Shown: positions 9,442-18,949 of the stretch, in pieces
Numbering within the stretch: the stretch's first letter is position 1
Layout of the letters: each line of letters opens with the position of its first letter
Source of the DNA: Micavibrio_C sp046294845
GTDB lineage: Bacteria; Pseudomonadota; Alphaproteobacteria; Micavibrionales; Micavibrionaceae
Reading direction: 5' to 3'
Assembly (NCBI GenBank): GCA_046294845.1
Contig: JBKBNU010000001.1
Span: 1,798,001-1,862,000 of the forward strand
Length of the DNA: 64,000 nucleotides
Program-made: the position numbers and the translations under genes
The notes under the pieces: model-generated
Told to the model about the DNA's origin: nothing
Database searches by the model: none
What the model saw: the letters and a program-made list of their open reading frames with translations, nothing else

Positions 9442-10625
9442 TATTTATGACTTTCCTGAAACCTGGCGAGCGCTTCGGCCAGCACCTTGTATTCATCAAG
9501 TTTATTATATAAATGGCAGGTAACCCGAACAAGATATTCATCGTCAAACTGGCTAAAAATAACGCCAAAACCGTAATTTTCAACCATATAATCATAGCCT
9601 CGCCTGAGCGGGGCTTTCTCAATTTCCGCCGGCGTAAACTGCATCTGCCCCAATGGTAACGTAAACATGGCACCAATCATTTCATCAGGCACAGGCTTTT
9701 CGATACCCAGATATTCCGCTATCAAATCACGGGCTGCGACGGCCAATTCATTATTGCGTTTATATACCCCATTCCATCCCTGGGGATGAAGTGCCGCAAT
9801 ATCCTTGAGCGTATCAGTGATCATAACGCGGGGAACAAAATCGATTACGCCTTGCCATGAAAATCTTTCAACAAAGCTATTCTCACGACTGGCATAACCC
9901 GACCCCACAGCAGGAATAATTATTGTCTGCCTGTCAGGTCTTACATAAAGAAAGCCGGATGAGAGAGGCGCACACAGCCATTTGTGATTGTTCGCCCCGT
10001 AATAGGCCGCGCCCAAATTTTCAAGATCAAGCGGAAGCTGCCCCGGCGCATGGGCTCCATCAACAAAGCAATCAATACCTCTTGCCGAGAGCATATCCAC
10101 GATTTTTTTGATGGGGAAAATCATGGCCGTGGGGCTTGATATATGATCGATGATAGCCAGCTTTGTATTTGTAGTGATTGCGTCTTCAATCGCATCAAGT
10201 ATTTGGGATTCTTGATTGATCCTGTACGGGATATCTGCCCTCACCAGCTTAAATCCCTGACGCAAGGCACATTCCTCCAGCAAGGCCGGATAGTTCACAT
10301 AGATGTGATTAGTGACAAGGATCTCATCACCCCCTGCGAAGGTCAGCGATTTGATAACACTGTTTATGGATTCAGTGACATTTGTCGTCAGGACGAGGTT
10401 ATCTCTCTGTGATCCGACAAAATCGGCAAGCGCCGTCCGTGCCTTCTCGATCTGGCGAAATCCACCTTCGCGAATGAATTCTTCACGACTGGCATTGACC
10501 TGCCTGTAAAGAACCTCCTGCTTATCAAGCACAGTCTTGGGTGTTACCCCCATAGACCCGTGATTAAAACAATAATCACGGCTTATATCCCAATAATCCC
10601 GCCAGCAGGAATTCAGATCAGACAT
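9441..10625 (-). CDS. Class V PLP-dependent aminotransferase (isopenicillin N epimerase-like)
   Basis: 394-residue fold-type I PLP enzyme of the aminotransferase class V / CefD-like group. The PLP-lysine motif is NNHKWLCAPLSSGF, and the cofactor Asp is in IDCFVDGAHAPGQLP. No beta-lactam genes are nearby, so the CefD name is only a family label; desulfurase, epimerase or hydrolase activity is possible. Its ATG lies inside the end of glpX (8-base overlap, ATGTCTGA) and its stop overlaps recJ, so all three genes are tightly coupled. There is no signal peptide, so it is cytoplasmic. Confidence 0.85.
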   Translation of the reverse strand: MSDLNSCWRDYWDISRDYCFNHGSMGVTPKTVLDKQEVLYRQVNASREEFIREGGFRQIEKARTALADFVGSQRDNLVLTTNVTESINSVIKSLTFAGGDEILVTNHIYVNYPALLEECALRQGFKLVRADIPYRINQESQILDAIEDAITTNTKLAIIDHISSPTAMIFPIKKIVDMLSARGIDCFVDGAHAPGQLPLDLENLGAAYYGANNHKWLCAPLSSGFLYVRPDRQTIIIPAVGSGYASRENSFVERFSWQGVIDFVPRVMITDTLKDIAALHPQGWNGVYKRNNELAVAARDLIAEYLGIEKPVPDEMIGAMFTLPLGQMQFTPAEIEKAPLRRGYDYMVENYGFGVIFSQFDDEYLVRVTCHLYNKLDEYKVLAEALARFQESHK

Positions 10626-11619
10626 TGGTTTTACGGGTGAAGTTATGATTTGTTTCTATACGGCGAATAGTCCCCGATTTTGAGCGCATAACGATCGAAT
10701 GGGTGATCGCACCACCAGCAAAACGTCTGACACCGCGTAGCATTGTGCCGTCAGTTACCCCTGTCGCCGCAAACATGACATTATCAGGCTTGGCCAATTC
10801 GTCTGTTGTATAAATGCGATTCAAGTCCTTGATACCGCAACGATCGGCACGCATTCTTTCATCATCATTCCTGAAAACCAGACGGCCCAGCATACTGCCA
10901 CCCGTGCATTGCAAAGCAGCAGCAGCCAGAACCCCCTCAGGGGCACCGCCTGTACCGACATACATATCAATACCTGTCGAAGGATCAGCCGTCGCCATGA
11001 CGGCACTGACATCACCATCCTGAATGAGCATGATACGGGCACCAGTTTGCCTCACCGCACGAATAATAGACTCATGACGCGGACGATCGAGAATACAAAT
11101 GAGCAAGTCCTCAATCTTTGCCTCTTTTGCCTTGGCCAGCTTTTTGACAACATCATCAACGGGAGCATCAAGATCAAGGATATTAGCCGGTATATGGGGC
11201 CCTACTGCAATTTTTTGCATGTAGGTATCAGGTGCATTCAAAAATCCGCCCTTGTCTGTCATGGCCAACACCGCCATGGCATTCGGGCCGCCATTTGCGG
11301 TGATAGATGTTCCTTCCAAAGGATCGAGGGCGATATCAATCGCCGGACCACCAGCCCCTACACGCTCACCGATATAAAGCATCGGTGCTTCATCGCGTTC
11401 ACCTTCGCCGATTACAACTGTACCGTCGATATGAAGATTGTTAAAAGCGCGGCGCATTCCGTCAACGGCAGCTTTATCAGCTGCCTTTTCATCACCACGC
11501 CCCACCAGCAAAGAGGCCGAAAGCGCGGCTGCCTCCGTAACCCTTACAGCCTCCAATGCCACGTTTCTATCCATGTAAAAACCCGGTTCTGCTGAAATAG
11601 CTCTTATTGACGCGCTCAT
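10618..11619 (-). CDS. glpX: Class II fructose-1,6-bisphosphatase GlpX
   Basis: Gluconeogenic phosphatase converting fructose-1,6-bisphosphate to fructose-6-phosphate, possibly also acting on sedoheptulose-1,7-bisphosphate. The family signature DPLEGTSITANGGPNAM and the metal-site region VVIGEGERDEAPML are present. I chose the ATG at 11619 (MSASIRAISAEPG, 333 residues), preceded by GGGAG, rather than an in-frame ATG 57 bases upstream that has no ribosome site. It sits downstream of the TonB receptor terminator, so it probably has its own promoter in 11620-11690. Confidence 0.95.
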   Translation of the reverse strand: MSASIRAISAEPGFYMDRNVALEAVRVTEAAALSASLLVGRGDEKAADKAAVDGMRRAFNNLHIDGTVVIGEGERDEAPMLYIGERVGAGGPAIDIALDPLEGTSITANGGPNAMAVLAMTDKGGFLNAPDTYMQKIAVGPHIPANILDLDAPVDDVVKKLAKAKEAKIEDLLICILDRPRHESIIRAVRQTGARIMLIQDGDVSAVMATADPSTGIDMYVGTGGAPEGVLAAAALQCTGGSMLGRLVFRNDDERMRADRCGIKDLNRIYTTDELAKPDNVMFAATGVTDGTMLRGVRRFAGGAITHSIVMRSKSGTIRRIETNHNFTRKTNV

Positions 11620-11689
11620 GCCTGTCTCCCTTTTTGATGATAGAATTACTCTAGGAAGTATTAGAGTGCTGTTCAATCAGCACCAAAGA

Positions 11690-11731
11690 AAAAGGCCCTA
11701 TAAGCAACAACTAAGTCGCTATAGAGGCCTT
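11690..11731 (-). terminator. Terminator after the TonB receptor gene
   Basis: Long imperfect stem: AAGGCCTCTATAGCGAC pairs with GTTGCTTATAGGGCCTT on the minus strand, followed by TTTCTTT. It separates the hom-receptor unit from glpX. Confidence 0.75.
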
Positions 11732-11748
11732 AATATTATTCATAACCA

Positions 11749-13800
11749 CTAAAATTCAAAGCGCAGCGTAGACCAAACCATTGTCTCGGCATCACTGACA
11801 AAGCTTTGATTGGTTTTGCCAAGAAGGTTTGTTCCTGACAAAGACCATTCAACATTATCTGAAATGCGCCATATAAAGTTGCCGGAAAGAACAACCGAGT
11901 CATCAACAGCGACAAAGCGATACTGATTGGACGTTGCAGGCACAGATTCCAGAGCATCATACCCGCTTACATAACTGAGCATCCCCTGCGCATGCCAACG
12001 ATCTGCAGAAAACCCCAATCCCAAATTAAGTGAATGCTCGCTGTTCTCGGCTTCATGGCTGATATTGGCACTGTAGACATCCGGATTGTCAGGATTTTGT
12101 CCAAAATTCCGTAAATCATCATCAATGGTGACAAAGCTGTAATTTGCAAGCCAATTCCAGCCCTGCCCCCAGCGTCCTTCAAGACTGAGGTCAAAACCAT
12201 ACATTGTTGAATCGCCCATACTATCCATATAGGCTCTCTGGTTAGCCCCTGCATTTTCAAGGCGCGCATTAAATGCCTGCACATCGTCTGTTGTTTGGTA
12301 AAACACAGACGCTTTCAACCAGCCTTCGATATCATGCAGTTGCCTTTCATAATTGAGTTCATAGTTATTAACGATCGAGGTTGGCGTATAAGGATTACCC
12401 AGCAAAATTCTGTTCACGGGGACTTCTGCTGATGCCGCTGCAAAGAACTGGACCCCGAAATCAGTGAAACTCGGGATAATTGCGCCACGCGACACTGTCA
12501 ATCTATAGGTATCAAGAGAAGATTGTTTATAAACGAGCCCCAGATTGTAACTTAGCTCTTCTCTATGCTGATAAAAATCAGACAGCGCATACGGAGAAAA
12601 CGCAGCCCGCACATCACCGTCAGGGCTTAGTGTGAAATCGTCATATCTTACAGCCGCACTACTTCTAAGCTTGCTCGTGATACTCCAGTCCCAAAGACCG
12701 GAAACCGACCACGTTTCTGCTGTCAAATCTGCATTGTCCGGTGTTTCAAAAATATGACTGGAATCTCTATATTCACCACTAATACGCAGCACATGGTCGG
12801 TGCCCCATTTAAAAGTATCAGAAAGCTTGGCTACCGTAATTCTGTTATTGGCCTCAAGAGGGGCTGTAGGAAAAATAAAATTGGTTCTTATTTCATTGTA
12901 ATAAACATCGGCATCAAGAAGTCCGATATTTGTTTCGGCAATCAAGTTTCCTCTAACCGAGTCAGCCTCATATTTGGTAATCGATGAAGCATTGGTCATG
13001 ACGTAATCATTACGTCTGTTTTCATTATGGCTGACTTCGAAATGCCCTTGCATCCTGTCTGTAATCTGGACCCATGTATCCGATATGAATGATGACCGTT
13101 GCGTACTCTTTTCGCTGGTACCTGTAAAACCTTCAAATTCTCCACTGGCCTCAAAGGCCCCCACAGAGACTTTCGTGGCAACCCTGTCCTTGATATTGAA
13201 ACTTTTGGTTCCTGAAATCTCCTGTAAACCTTGCGTTCCCGCACGCACATCCAGCTTGGTAACATCATCATACAGCGGATTGCTTGTAATAATATTTACA
13301 ACACCCGCAGCAGCATTAAACCCGAACAAGGCCGTATTGGGTCCCTTAATAATCTCGATCTGCTGGATATCATGAATTTCTACGGGGATGTTGTCCCATA
13401 CAACTTGGCCGAAATAATCGGTATATACCTGTCTTCCATCAAGGAGCACCAGAACACGTTCCGAATAATAATGATTATAACCACGGATAGCGACTTCTGT
13501 CTGGCCATAGGTAGACTGTCGTACAGATAAGCCCGGAACCGAACGTAATAATTCCGGTATACTGCGCGCCCCTGAACGACGAATATCCTCTGCCGTTATG
13601 ATATCCATATTAATAGGCACATCACTTTGCCGTTGCGGTGAACCATTTGCCGATGTTGTCACGGGTTCGCCAAACAACTCCTGCATAGACTTATAATCAA
13701 TTGTCTGGGCAACTGACACCACGCTAGCCCCCGTTATCATTAAAAACAGGACTGCACCCAAAATCAAAAATCTGCTCAACAAGTTACGCACCTTATCCAT
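11749..13800 (-). CDS. TonB-dependent outer-membrane receptor
   Basis: 683-residue outer-membrane beta-barrel receptor. The signal peptide is about 1-31 (VSVAQ cleavage region). An N-terminal plug domain (about 55-170) contains IRRSGARSIPELLRSVPGLSV, VLVLLDGRQVYT and the IEIIKGPNTALFGFNAAAGVVNIIT signature. A 22-strand-type barrel rich in alternating aromatic residues ends in the expected C-terminal Phe (STLRFEF). The N-terminus IDYKSMQELFGEPVTTSA resembles receptors encoded with YfiR-like proteins. The upstream small periplasmic gene ends only 7 bases before it. The ligand is unknown; no iron-uptake genes are close. Confidence 0.93.
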   Translation of the reverse strand: MDKVRNLLSRFLILGAVLFLMITGASVVSVAQTIDYKSMQELFGEPVTTSANGSPQRQSDVPINMDIITAEDIRRSGARSIPELLRSVPGLSVRQSTYGQTEVAIRGYNHYYSERVLVLLDGRQVYTDYFGQVVWDNIPVEIHDIQQIEIIKGPNTALFGFNAAAGVVNIITSNPLYDDVTKLDVRAGTQGLQEISGTKSFNIKDRVATKVSVGAFEASGEFEGFTGTSEKSTQRSSFISDTWVQITDRMQGHFEVSHNENRRNDYVMTNASSITKYEADSVRGNLIAETNIGLLDADVYYNEIRTNFIFPTAPLEANNRITVAKLSDTFKWGTDHVLRISGEYRDSSHIFETPDNADLTAETWSVSGLWDWSITSKLRSSAAVRYDDFTLSPDGDVRAAFSPYALSDFYQHREELSYNLGLVYKQSSLDTYRLTVSRGAIIPSFTDFGVQFFAAASAEVPVNRILLGNPYTPTSIVNNYELNYERQLHDIEGWLKASVFYQTTDDVQAFNARLENAGANQRAYMDSMGDSTMYGFDLSLEGRWGQGWNWLANYSFVTIDDDLRNFGQNPDNPDVYSANISHEAENSEHSLNLGLGFSADRWHAQGMLSYVSGYDALESVPATSNQYRFVAVDDSVVLSGNFIWRISDNVEWSLSGTNLLGKTNQSFVSDAETMVWSTLRFEF

Positions 13801-13807
13801 CCCTGCT

Positions 13808-14341
13808 TTAATATTCTTTGACCATCATGAGAAAGGCCGATCCAAACTGAATTCCTGCCAATTCCGATGCTTTGCGACTAACATAAATATCGATCTTGGG
13901 TTCTGTGACAATTGCCATCACACAATCCTGCGAAATCACACAATCGGGATTAAGCGCCACAGTCAAAACTTTTTGCTTCGTCAGTCGTCCTGCCGATTTT
14001 TCGGCACCCGCCATAATAAAGGCAACTGGCGCGCTGGCATCACGCCCCATCTCTATAATTTTGCTCTCAAATCTCCTTCCTGATCCCTCATAATCATTCA
14101 GGAGACTGGAAGCCAGGATTGCATCTTTATATGAATCTTCGTTTTGAGGGTTATAGACAATGGCTACCTTGACAGGAGATCCATCAGAAGGTTTCGCAAA
14201 CCCCACAGCTTTGACAAATAATTCGGTATCTTTTGACGTGACGTGAGAAGTAGCAAAGGCTGGCCAGGAGCAAAAGAGCCCCCAACCTAAAATGGTTAAG
14301 ACTGCAACAATCCTTAAATTACGGACAGAAGCCGAAATCAC
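13808..14341 (-). CDS. Small periplasmic protein, YfiR-like (tentative)
   Basis: 177 residues. Signal peptide about 1-30 (core VAVLTILGWGLFCSWPAFA). The remainder (KVAIVYNPQNEDSYKDAI..., then VTEPKIDIYVSRKASELAGIQFGSAFLMMVKEY) has the short alpha/beta pattern and closing AGIQFGSAFLMM segment I associate with YfiR/DUF4154-type proteins. The match is loose, and a substrate-binding-protein fragment is an alternative. Two cysteines (PDCVISQDC) could form a disulphide. It lies 23 bases after hom and 7 before the TonB receptor, so it very likely acts with the receptor. Confidence 0.55.
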   Translation of the reverse strand: MISASVRNLRIVAVLTILGWGLFCSWPAFATSHVTSKDTELFVKAVGFAKPSDGSPVKVAIVYNPQNEDSYKDAILASSLLNDYEGSGRRFESKIIEMGRDASAPVAFIMAGAEKSAGRLTKQKVLTVALNPDCVISQDCVMAIVTEPKIDIYVSRKASELAGIQFGSAFLMMVKEY

Positions 14342-14364
14342 AATAATTCCCTGTTAGTTCAAAT

Positions 14365-15657
14365 TTATATGTGCTCAATACGCAGCAAAGATATCTTTCC
14401 CTTTACAACGGAAAGCTTTTCAAGTTTTTTCACGGCAGCCTTCATGTCTGCCTGCTTTACCTTATGCGTAATCATGACAATTGAAACCGGTTTGCCAGGA
14501 TCACGTCCACGCTGCAAAACAACTTCAACCGAAACATTATGATCACGCAAGACAGCTGCCACCTGCGCCAAAACACCAGGTTTATCATTAACAACCATAT
14601 GAACATAGAAATGAGCCGTCAGAATATCTGTCGATGCAAAATCAGCCTGCTTCAGGAATTTAACAGGCACACCAAAAACAGGGACATGATGACCGCGGGC
14701 GATATCAATCAGATCAGCCACAACAGCCGATGCCGTAGGGCCTTCACCGGCCCCACGACCGACAAGCCATCCATTGCCGACAAAGTCACCCTGAACCTGA
14801 ACAGCATTCAAAACACCACTCACCGATGCCAATTCACTTCCAACCGGCACCAGACAAGGTTCGACACTTTGTACAATTTTATTACCCACGCGGCGGGACA
14901 ATCCCAGCAACTTGATTTTATAATCAAGCTCGGTCGTGAAACGTATATCATCTGCTGTTATATGGCGAATGCCTGCAATCTCAACCTTGTCGATAGCAGG
15001 AGCAATTCCAAAAGCCAGAGCCGCCAGCAGCGAAAGCTTGTGAGCGGCATCAATCCCGTCCACATCAAATGAGGGATCAGCTTCGGCATAGCCATGAGCT
15101 TGTGCCTCTTTAAGAACATCTGCAAAGTTCCTTCCAGAACTCAGCATTTCCGTCAGGATATAGTTGCAAGTGCCGTTAAGAATACCGCGCACCTCATGCA
15201 CATCATTCGCGGCAAAACCCTCGCGCATAGCCTTGATGGCGGGAATACCACCAGCAACAGCAGCCTCATAGCACAAGCACACACCTTGCTTTTCAGCAAT
15301 CCGGGCAAGCTCATAACCATGATGCGCAAGCAAGGCCTTATTGGCCGTCACCACGTGCTTACCCGCCATCAACGCTGACAGAACCAGATCATAAGCCACA
15401 CCGGACGAACCGCCGATCAATTCGACAATCACATCAATATCGGGATCATTGACCAGATCCAATGGATCCTTGGTCCACTTGTAGGATTTTAAATTAACCC
15501 CGCGATCCTTCTTTTGGCTTCTTGCCGATACGGCAACAATTTCCATTTTGCAGTCGCTACGCTTGGCGAGATCACGCTTGTGTTTCTGGATGATGCTGAC
15601 AACACCCTTGCCAACAGTTCCTAATCCGGCGACACCTATGCGCAAAACCCCAGCCAT
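14365..15657 (-). CDS. hom: Homoserine dehydrogenase
   Basis: NAD(P)H-dependent reduction of aspartate semialdehyde to homoserine, the branch point to threonine and methionine. The 430 residues include the Rossmann motif GVAGLGTVGKGV (8-19), the dehydrogenase core with NGTCNYILTEM and AHGYAEADPSFDVDGIDAAHKL, and a C-terminal ACT domain (about 350-430; HMVVNDKPGVLAQVAAVLRDHNVSVE) expected to bind threonine as feedback inhibitor. It lies 11 bases after the OmpA-like lipoprotein gene. It supplies the same pathway as the methionine-route enzyme at 20323. Confidence 0.97.
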   Translation of the reverse strand: MAGVLRIGVAGLGTVGKGVVSIIQKHKRDLAKRSDCKMEIVAVSARSQKKDRGVNLKSYKWTKDPLDLVNDPDIDVIVELIGGSSGVAYDLVLSALMAGKHVVTANKALLAHHGYELARIAEKQGVCLCYEAAVAGGIPAIKAMREGFAANDVHEVRGILNGTCNYILTEMLSSGRNFADVLKEAQAHGYAEADPSFDVDGIDAAHKLSLLAALAFGIAPAIDKVEIAGIRHITADDIRFTTELDYKIKLLGLSRRVGNKIVQSVEPCLVPVGSELASVSGVLNAVQVQGDFVGNGWLVGRGAGEGPTASAVVADLIDIARGHHVPVFGVPVKFLKQADFASTDILTAHFYVHMVVNDKPGVLAQVAAVLRDHNVSVEVVLQRGRDPGKPVSIVMITHKVKQADMKAAVKKLEKLSVVKGKISLLRIEHI

Positions 15658-15668
15658 TTTAACGACCC

Positions 15669-16526
15669 TTAGTTTGTATATGGCACGTTAGAAGAAACAG
15701 TATTTGTAATAACTTCAACGCGACGGGCTGCTGCCTCGACATCGGCACCCGCTACAGGCTGCGGCGGAATACGGTCACCGTGAGCCGTGACCTGAATGGC
15801 ATCCGCCGGTACGCCGCTTTTGATCAACTGGCGCGACACATTCATCGCACGATCCATAGAAACCTTAAGATTAATAATACGACGCTGCACTTCATCCTTT
15901 GCTTCTGCACGAACGCTGGCATGTCCCTCAACCTTCACCAAGCCACATATCCCTGTCTTGCAGCGTGTAGAGATCGCATCCGTCACCTGCTTTGCGGTTG
16001 GTGACAGACCTGTCACACCATGGTCAAAATAAATACGATCAACCCCATCATTCGACAGGTTTGCCGCGGGTCCCGGCATCAATGTTGTTGGTCCTGCCGG
16101 CGTGACCGGTGCTACCATAGGGGGAATACCGCCCTTTTTATAAAGGGGTTCGGCTGTATCCAGAGGGAAAACCATTACGTTCGAGTCACCGCTATATAGC
16201 TTGCCGGATGCCACAGGTTTAGGTAGCACAGGGTATGGTATGGCACTTGTATCAATCGGCGTTAAGGACTGATCTTGCGGAATAACGGTCACTGATGAAG
16301 AAGATGATGGCATTCCTATTAATGCTGTCTCTGATGAAATCGGCTCAAGCGGGAATACCTGAACACTGCCCCCTTCTGTATTGGCCATCATATCATCATA
16401 GACTTGCTTCAATTTTGCTTCTGAAACAGGCTGGGACACCTCAACTTTTGCAGGTTCTGCCGTTTCACAGGCAGATAATGTCATAACGGCAACAGCACAC
16501 ATAATCAGGCTTAAAAACGGGCGCAC
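15669..16526 (-). CDS. OmpA-family lipoprotein
   Basis: 285-residue predicted outer-membrane lipoprotein. The signal ends in lipobox LSAC (Cys20), followed by a long flexible Pro/Ser-rich region (about 25-160). The C-terminal OmpA-like peptidoglycan-binding domain (about 165-280) shows IYFDHGVTGLSPTAKQ, the VEGHAS core and the RRVEV end. The usual Asp in the GHTD-type motif is replaced (GHASVRAEA), but the later AHGDRIPPQP and RR are kept. It anchors the outer membrane to peptidoglycan. First gene of the hom unit, divergent from phaC. Confidence 0.85.
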   Translation of the reverse strand: MRPFLSLIMCAVAVMTLSACETAEPAKVEVSQPVSEAKLKQVYDDMMANTEGGSVQVFPLEPISSETALIGMPSSSSSVTVIPQDQSLTPIDTSAIPYPVLPKPVASGKLYSGDSNVMVFPLDTAEPLYKKGGIPPMVAPVTPAGPTTLMPGPAANLSNDGVDRIYFDHGVTGLSPTAKQVTDAISTRCKTGICGLVKVEGHASVRAEAKDEVQRRIINLKVSMDRAMNVSRQLIKSGVPADAIQVTAHGDRIPPQPVAGADVEAAARRVEVITNTVSSNVPYTN

Positions 16527-16549
16527 GAGCTAAACTCCCTCAAAATCAA

Positions 16550-16602
16550 TCTAACCGAGGGGCCATGGTGGCCTATTCAGCCTCGCCTTTCAAGAGGTTA
16601 GA
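16550..16602. promoter_or_regulatory. Nested inverted repeats in the lipoprotein/phaC divergent gap
   Basis: Outer arms TCTAACC (16550-16556) and GGTTAGA (16596-16602) enclose GGCCATGGTGGCC (16561-16573). It is central in the 141-base divergent region, so it could be an operator for either gene. Nothing more can be assigned. Confidence 0.35.
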
Positions 16603-16667
16603 CGGATTGTACTGGTGACCATCCTCAGGCATAGTGCTGGTGATATTTTTGAGGATTTTAAAAAGCC

Positions 16668-18476
16668 ATGAGCAGCCCTGAAAAACCTTCTGCGCCAATC
16701 CCTGCCGCGCCCATACCGGATTTTGTTCAATTAGGTCATATCCTTATGGAGGCCAGCCAAAGGGCACAACCCCTGATTCAGGACTTTATCGAGAAATATA
16801 ATCCGGAGAAAACAGCCCTCAATGCAGATCCTATGAATATCGGTGAAGCTTATGCCGAGCTTATGGGAAATATGATATCCAACCCGCAGCAGTTCGTTGA
16901 TATGCAGGTTCAGTTCTGGTCGGACTGGAGCAATCTCTGGAATGAAAGCGCCAAGAAGTTCATGGGCCAAGACGGTAAAACTCTCTACCAGCCCGATCAG
17001 GCCGACAAGCGTTTTAAATCCCCGCTCTGGAATCAAAGCGCCTATTTTGATTTCATCAAGCAGTCCTATTTGATGACCAGCAAATGGCTGGAAAACGTGG
17101 TGCACAATACAGAAGGCCTCGATCCTGAAACCCGTACTAAGCTCGATTTCTACACCAAGCAATATATCAATGCTATTTCACCCACCAACTTTGTCCTGAC
17201 AAATCCCGAAGTATTGGAAGAGACACTCAACACGCGCGGTGAAAACCTGATCAGGGGTTTGCAGAACCTGATTGAAGATCTGGAGCGCGGTCAAGGTGAA
17301 TTGAATATCAGCACAACAGACTACAAGGCTTTCAAGCTTGGTGAGAATATTGCGGCTACCCCCGGAAAAGTCGTTTATCAAAATGATTTGATGCAACTAA
17401 TCCAGTATGAAGCCACAACAACAGAAGTCTATAAACGCCCGCTTCTGATCGTGCCACCATGGATCAATAAATATTACATTCTTGACCTCAAACCGGAAAA
17501 TTCATTGGTGAAGTGGCTGGTTGAAAACGGCCATACCGTCTTCATTGTATCATGGGTAAATCCTGACCGCAGGCTCGCCCAAAAATCTTTTGAAGATTAT
17601 ATGCAGGAAGGCATTCTTGATGCTCTTGACCAGATTGAAATCCTGACAGGTGAAAAGGACACTAATGTCATGGGCTACTGCCTTGGCGGGACCTTGCTGG
17701 CGATTACTCTCGCATGGCTGCATGAACGGGGCATGGCACAACGTGTGGCATCGGCAACATTCCTGACGACCTTGGTCGATTTTGAATTTGCCGGTGACAT
17801 GAAGATTTTCATGGATGAAAACCAGCTCAATCTGATGGACAAGGATATGGCCGAAAAAGGCTTCCTTCCTGCCGAAGCCCTGAAGAAAACATTCTCTCTA
17901 TTGCGGGCGAATGACATGATCTGGTCATTTGTCGTCAACAACTACCTGATGGGGCGCGAACCTTTTCCATTCGATCTGCTGTACTGGAATGACGACTCCA
18001 CCAACATGCCTGCGGCTATGCACAGCTTCTATTTACGCCGCTTCTACCGTGACAATGCCCTGATCAAAGCCGGATCGATTGAAATGCGCGGCACGCCGAT
18101 TGATATCAGCAAGATCGAAACGCCCTGTTACTTTCTGTCCACCCGCGAAGATCATATCGCTCCGTGGAAGGCAACCTTTGCCACCACCCGCATGGTGAAA
18201 GGCGATCGCCAGTTTGTATTGGCGGCATCAGGTCACGTTGCCGGTGTTATCAATCCACCACAGAAGAAAAAATACTGCTTCTGGACTTCTTCCCATCTTG
18301 CTGCCGATGCAGATGAATGGCTAGCGGGCACAGAGCAACATGAAGGTTCATGGTGGCCTCACCATCTTTCATGGATTAAAAAATATGCCGGAGAGAAAAC
18401 AGAACAGCGTAGCATCAAGCATGCGCTGGAAGAGGCCCCCGGCAGCTACGTCAAGATGAAAGCACCCAAGGACTAA
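16668..18476 (+). CDS. phaC: Class I poly(3-hydroxyalkanoate) synthase
   Basis: Polymerises 3-hydroxyacyl-CoA into PHA on granule surfaces; 602 residues, typical of class I. The N-terminal PhaC domain (about 70-245) is followed by an alpha/beta-hydrolase domain with lipase-like box GYCLGG (catalytic Cys about 337), Asp in TREDHIAPW (about 494) and His in SGHVAGVINPP (about 521). The C-terminal WWPHHLSWI block is conserved in the family. No phaA, phaB, phaP or phaR gene is adjacent. A GAGG lies about 13 bases upstream of the chosen ATG. A strong terminator follows. Confidence 0.97.
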   Translation: MSSPEKPSAPIPAAPIPDFVQLGHILMEASQRAQPLIQDFIEKYNPEKTALNADPMNIGEAYAELMGNMISNPQQFVDMQVQFWSDWSNLWNESAKKFMGQDGKTLYQPDQADKRFKSPLWNQSAYFDFIKQSYLMTSKWLENVVHNTEGLDPETRTKLDFYTKQYINAISPTNFVLTNPEVLEETLNTRGENLIRGLQNLIEDLERGQGELNISTTDYKAFKLGENIAATPGKVVYQNDLMQLIQYEATTTEVYKRPLLIVPPWINKYYILDLKPENSLVKWLVENGHTVFIVSWVNPDRRLAQKSFEDYMQEGILDALDQIEILTGEKDTNVMGYCLGGTLLAITLAWLHERGMAQRVASATFLTTLVDFEFAGDMKIFMDENQLNLMDKDMAEKGFLPAEALKKTFSLLRANDMIWSFVVNNYLMGREPFPFDLLYWNDDSTNMPAAMHSFYLRRFYRDNALIKAGSIEMRGTPIDISKIETPCYFLSTREDHIAPWKATFATTRMVKGDRQFVLAASGHVAGVINPPQKKKYCFWTSSHLAADADEWLAGTEQHEGSWWPHHLSWIKKYAGEKTEQRSIKHALEEAPGSYVKMKAPKD

Positions 18477-18500
18477 TATCATTGGGGAACCGCATAAGAA

Positions 18501-18527
18501 AACAGCACCTTTTGAGGGGTGCTGTTT
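18501..18527 (+). terminator. Terminator of phaC
   Basis: Hairpin AACAGCACC / GGTGCTGTT with a short loop and a trailing T run, 24 bases after the phaC stop. Confidence 0.85.
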
Positions 18528-18568
18528 TGCTAGGAACTTACTGTTAGCTTACTAGGAGAAACGCTAGG

Positions 18569-18664
18569 TTACGGCTTCAGTGCCGGAGCCGGTGATGGCT
18601 TTACTGCCTTTGGCTCTTCTTTTTGTACTTTGTTGTCTTCTTGTGTTGTTTCTGGTTTTGACAT
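18569..18664 (-). CDS. 31-residue Lys/Glu/Pro-rich small protein
   Basis: Short frame starting at the ATG at 18664 with a clear GAGGAG ribosome site 8 bases upstream. The product is entirely hydrophilic, beginning MSKPETTQED and ending in the Pro-rich VKPSPAPALKP. There is no membrane segment or known motif. The good ribosome site and ordinary codons suggest a real small gene, but length alone gives no statistical support. It lies between phaC and the ribosomal protein unit; its role is unknown. Confidence 0.45.
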   Translation of the reverse strand: MSKPETTQEDNKVQKEEPKAVKPSPAPALKP

Positions 18665-18850
18665 GTCATTCACTCCTCTATGTGTTGTTGACCATTTCAA
18701 GCTAGGACCGTATCGAAACGAGGTAAAGCGAAAAAATCCCCCTCTCGAAAAATGTTTTTTCACATAATATTCTATTATTTTTTCAACTTACTGGTTTTAA
18801 ACGAATTAATCTTTCCTAAGATCTTAACACTGTGGATAAGTCCCCATAAG

Positions 18851-18884
18851 AAAAAACGCCCCGAAAAAATCCGGAGCGTTTTTC
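18851..18884 (-). terminator. Terminator of rplM-rpsI
   Basis: Stem AAAAACGCTCCG / CGGGGCGTTTTTT on the minus strand with a T tail, about 65 bases after the rpsI stop. Confidence 0.88.
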
Positions 18885-18949
18885 TTGTTTCTGGGAGGAG
18901 GAAAATCCCTCCTCTATTACCATCGCCAAACCAATTATTATTGTTTGTA

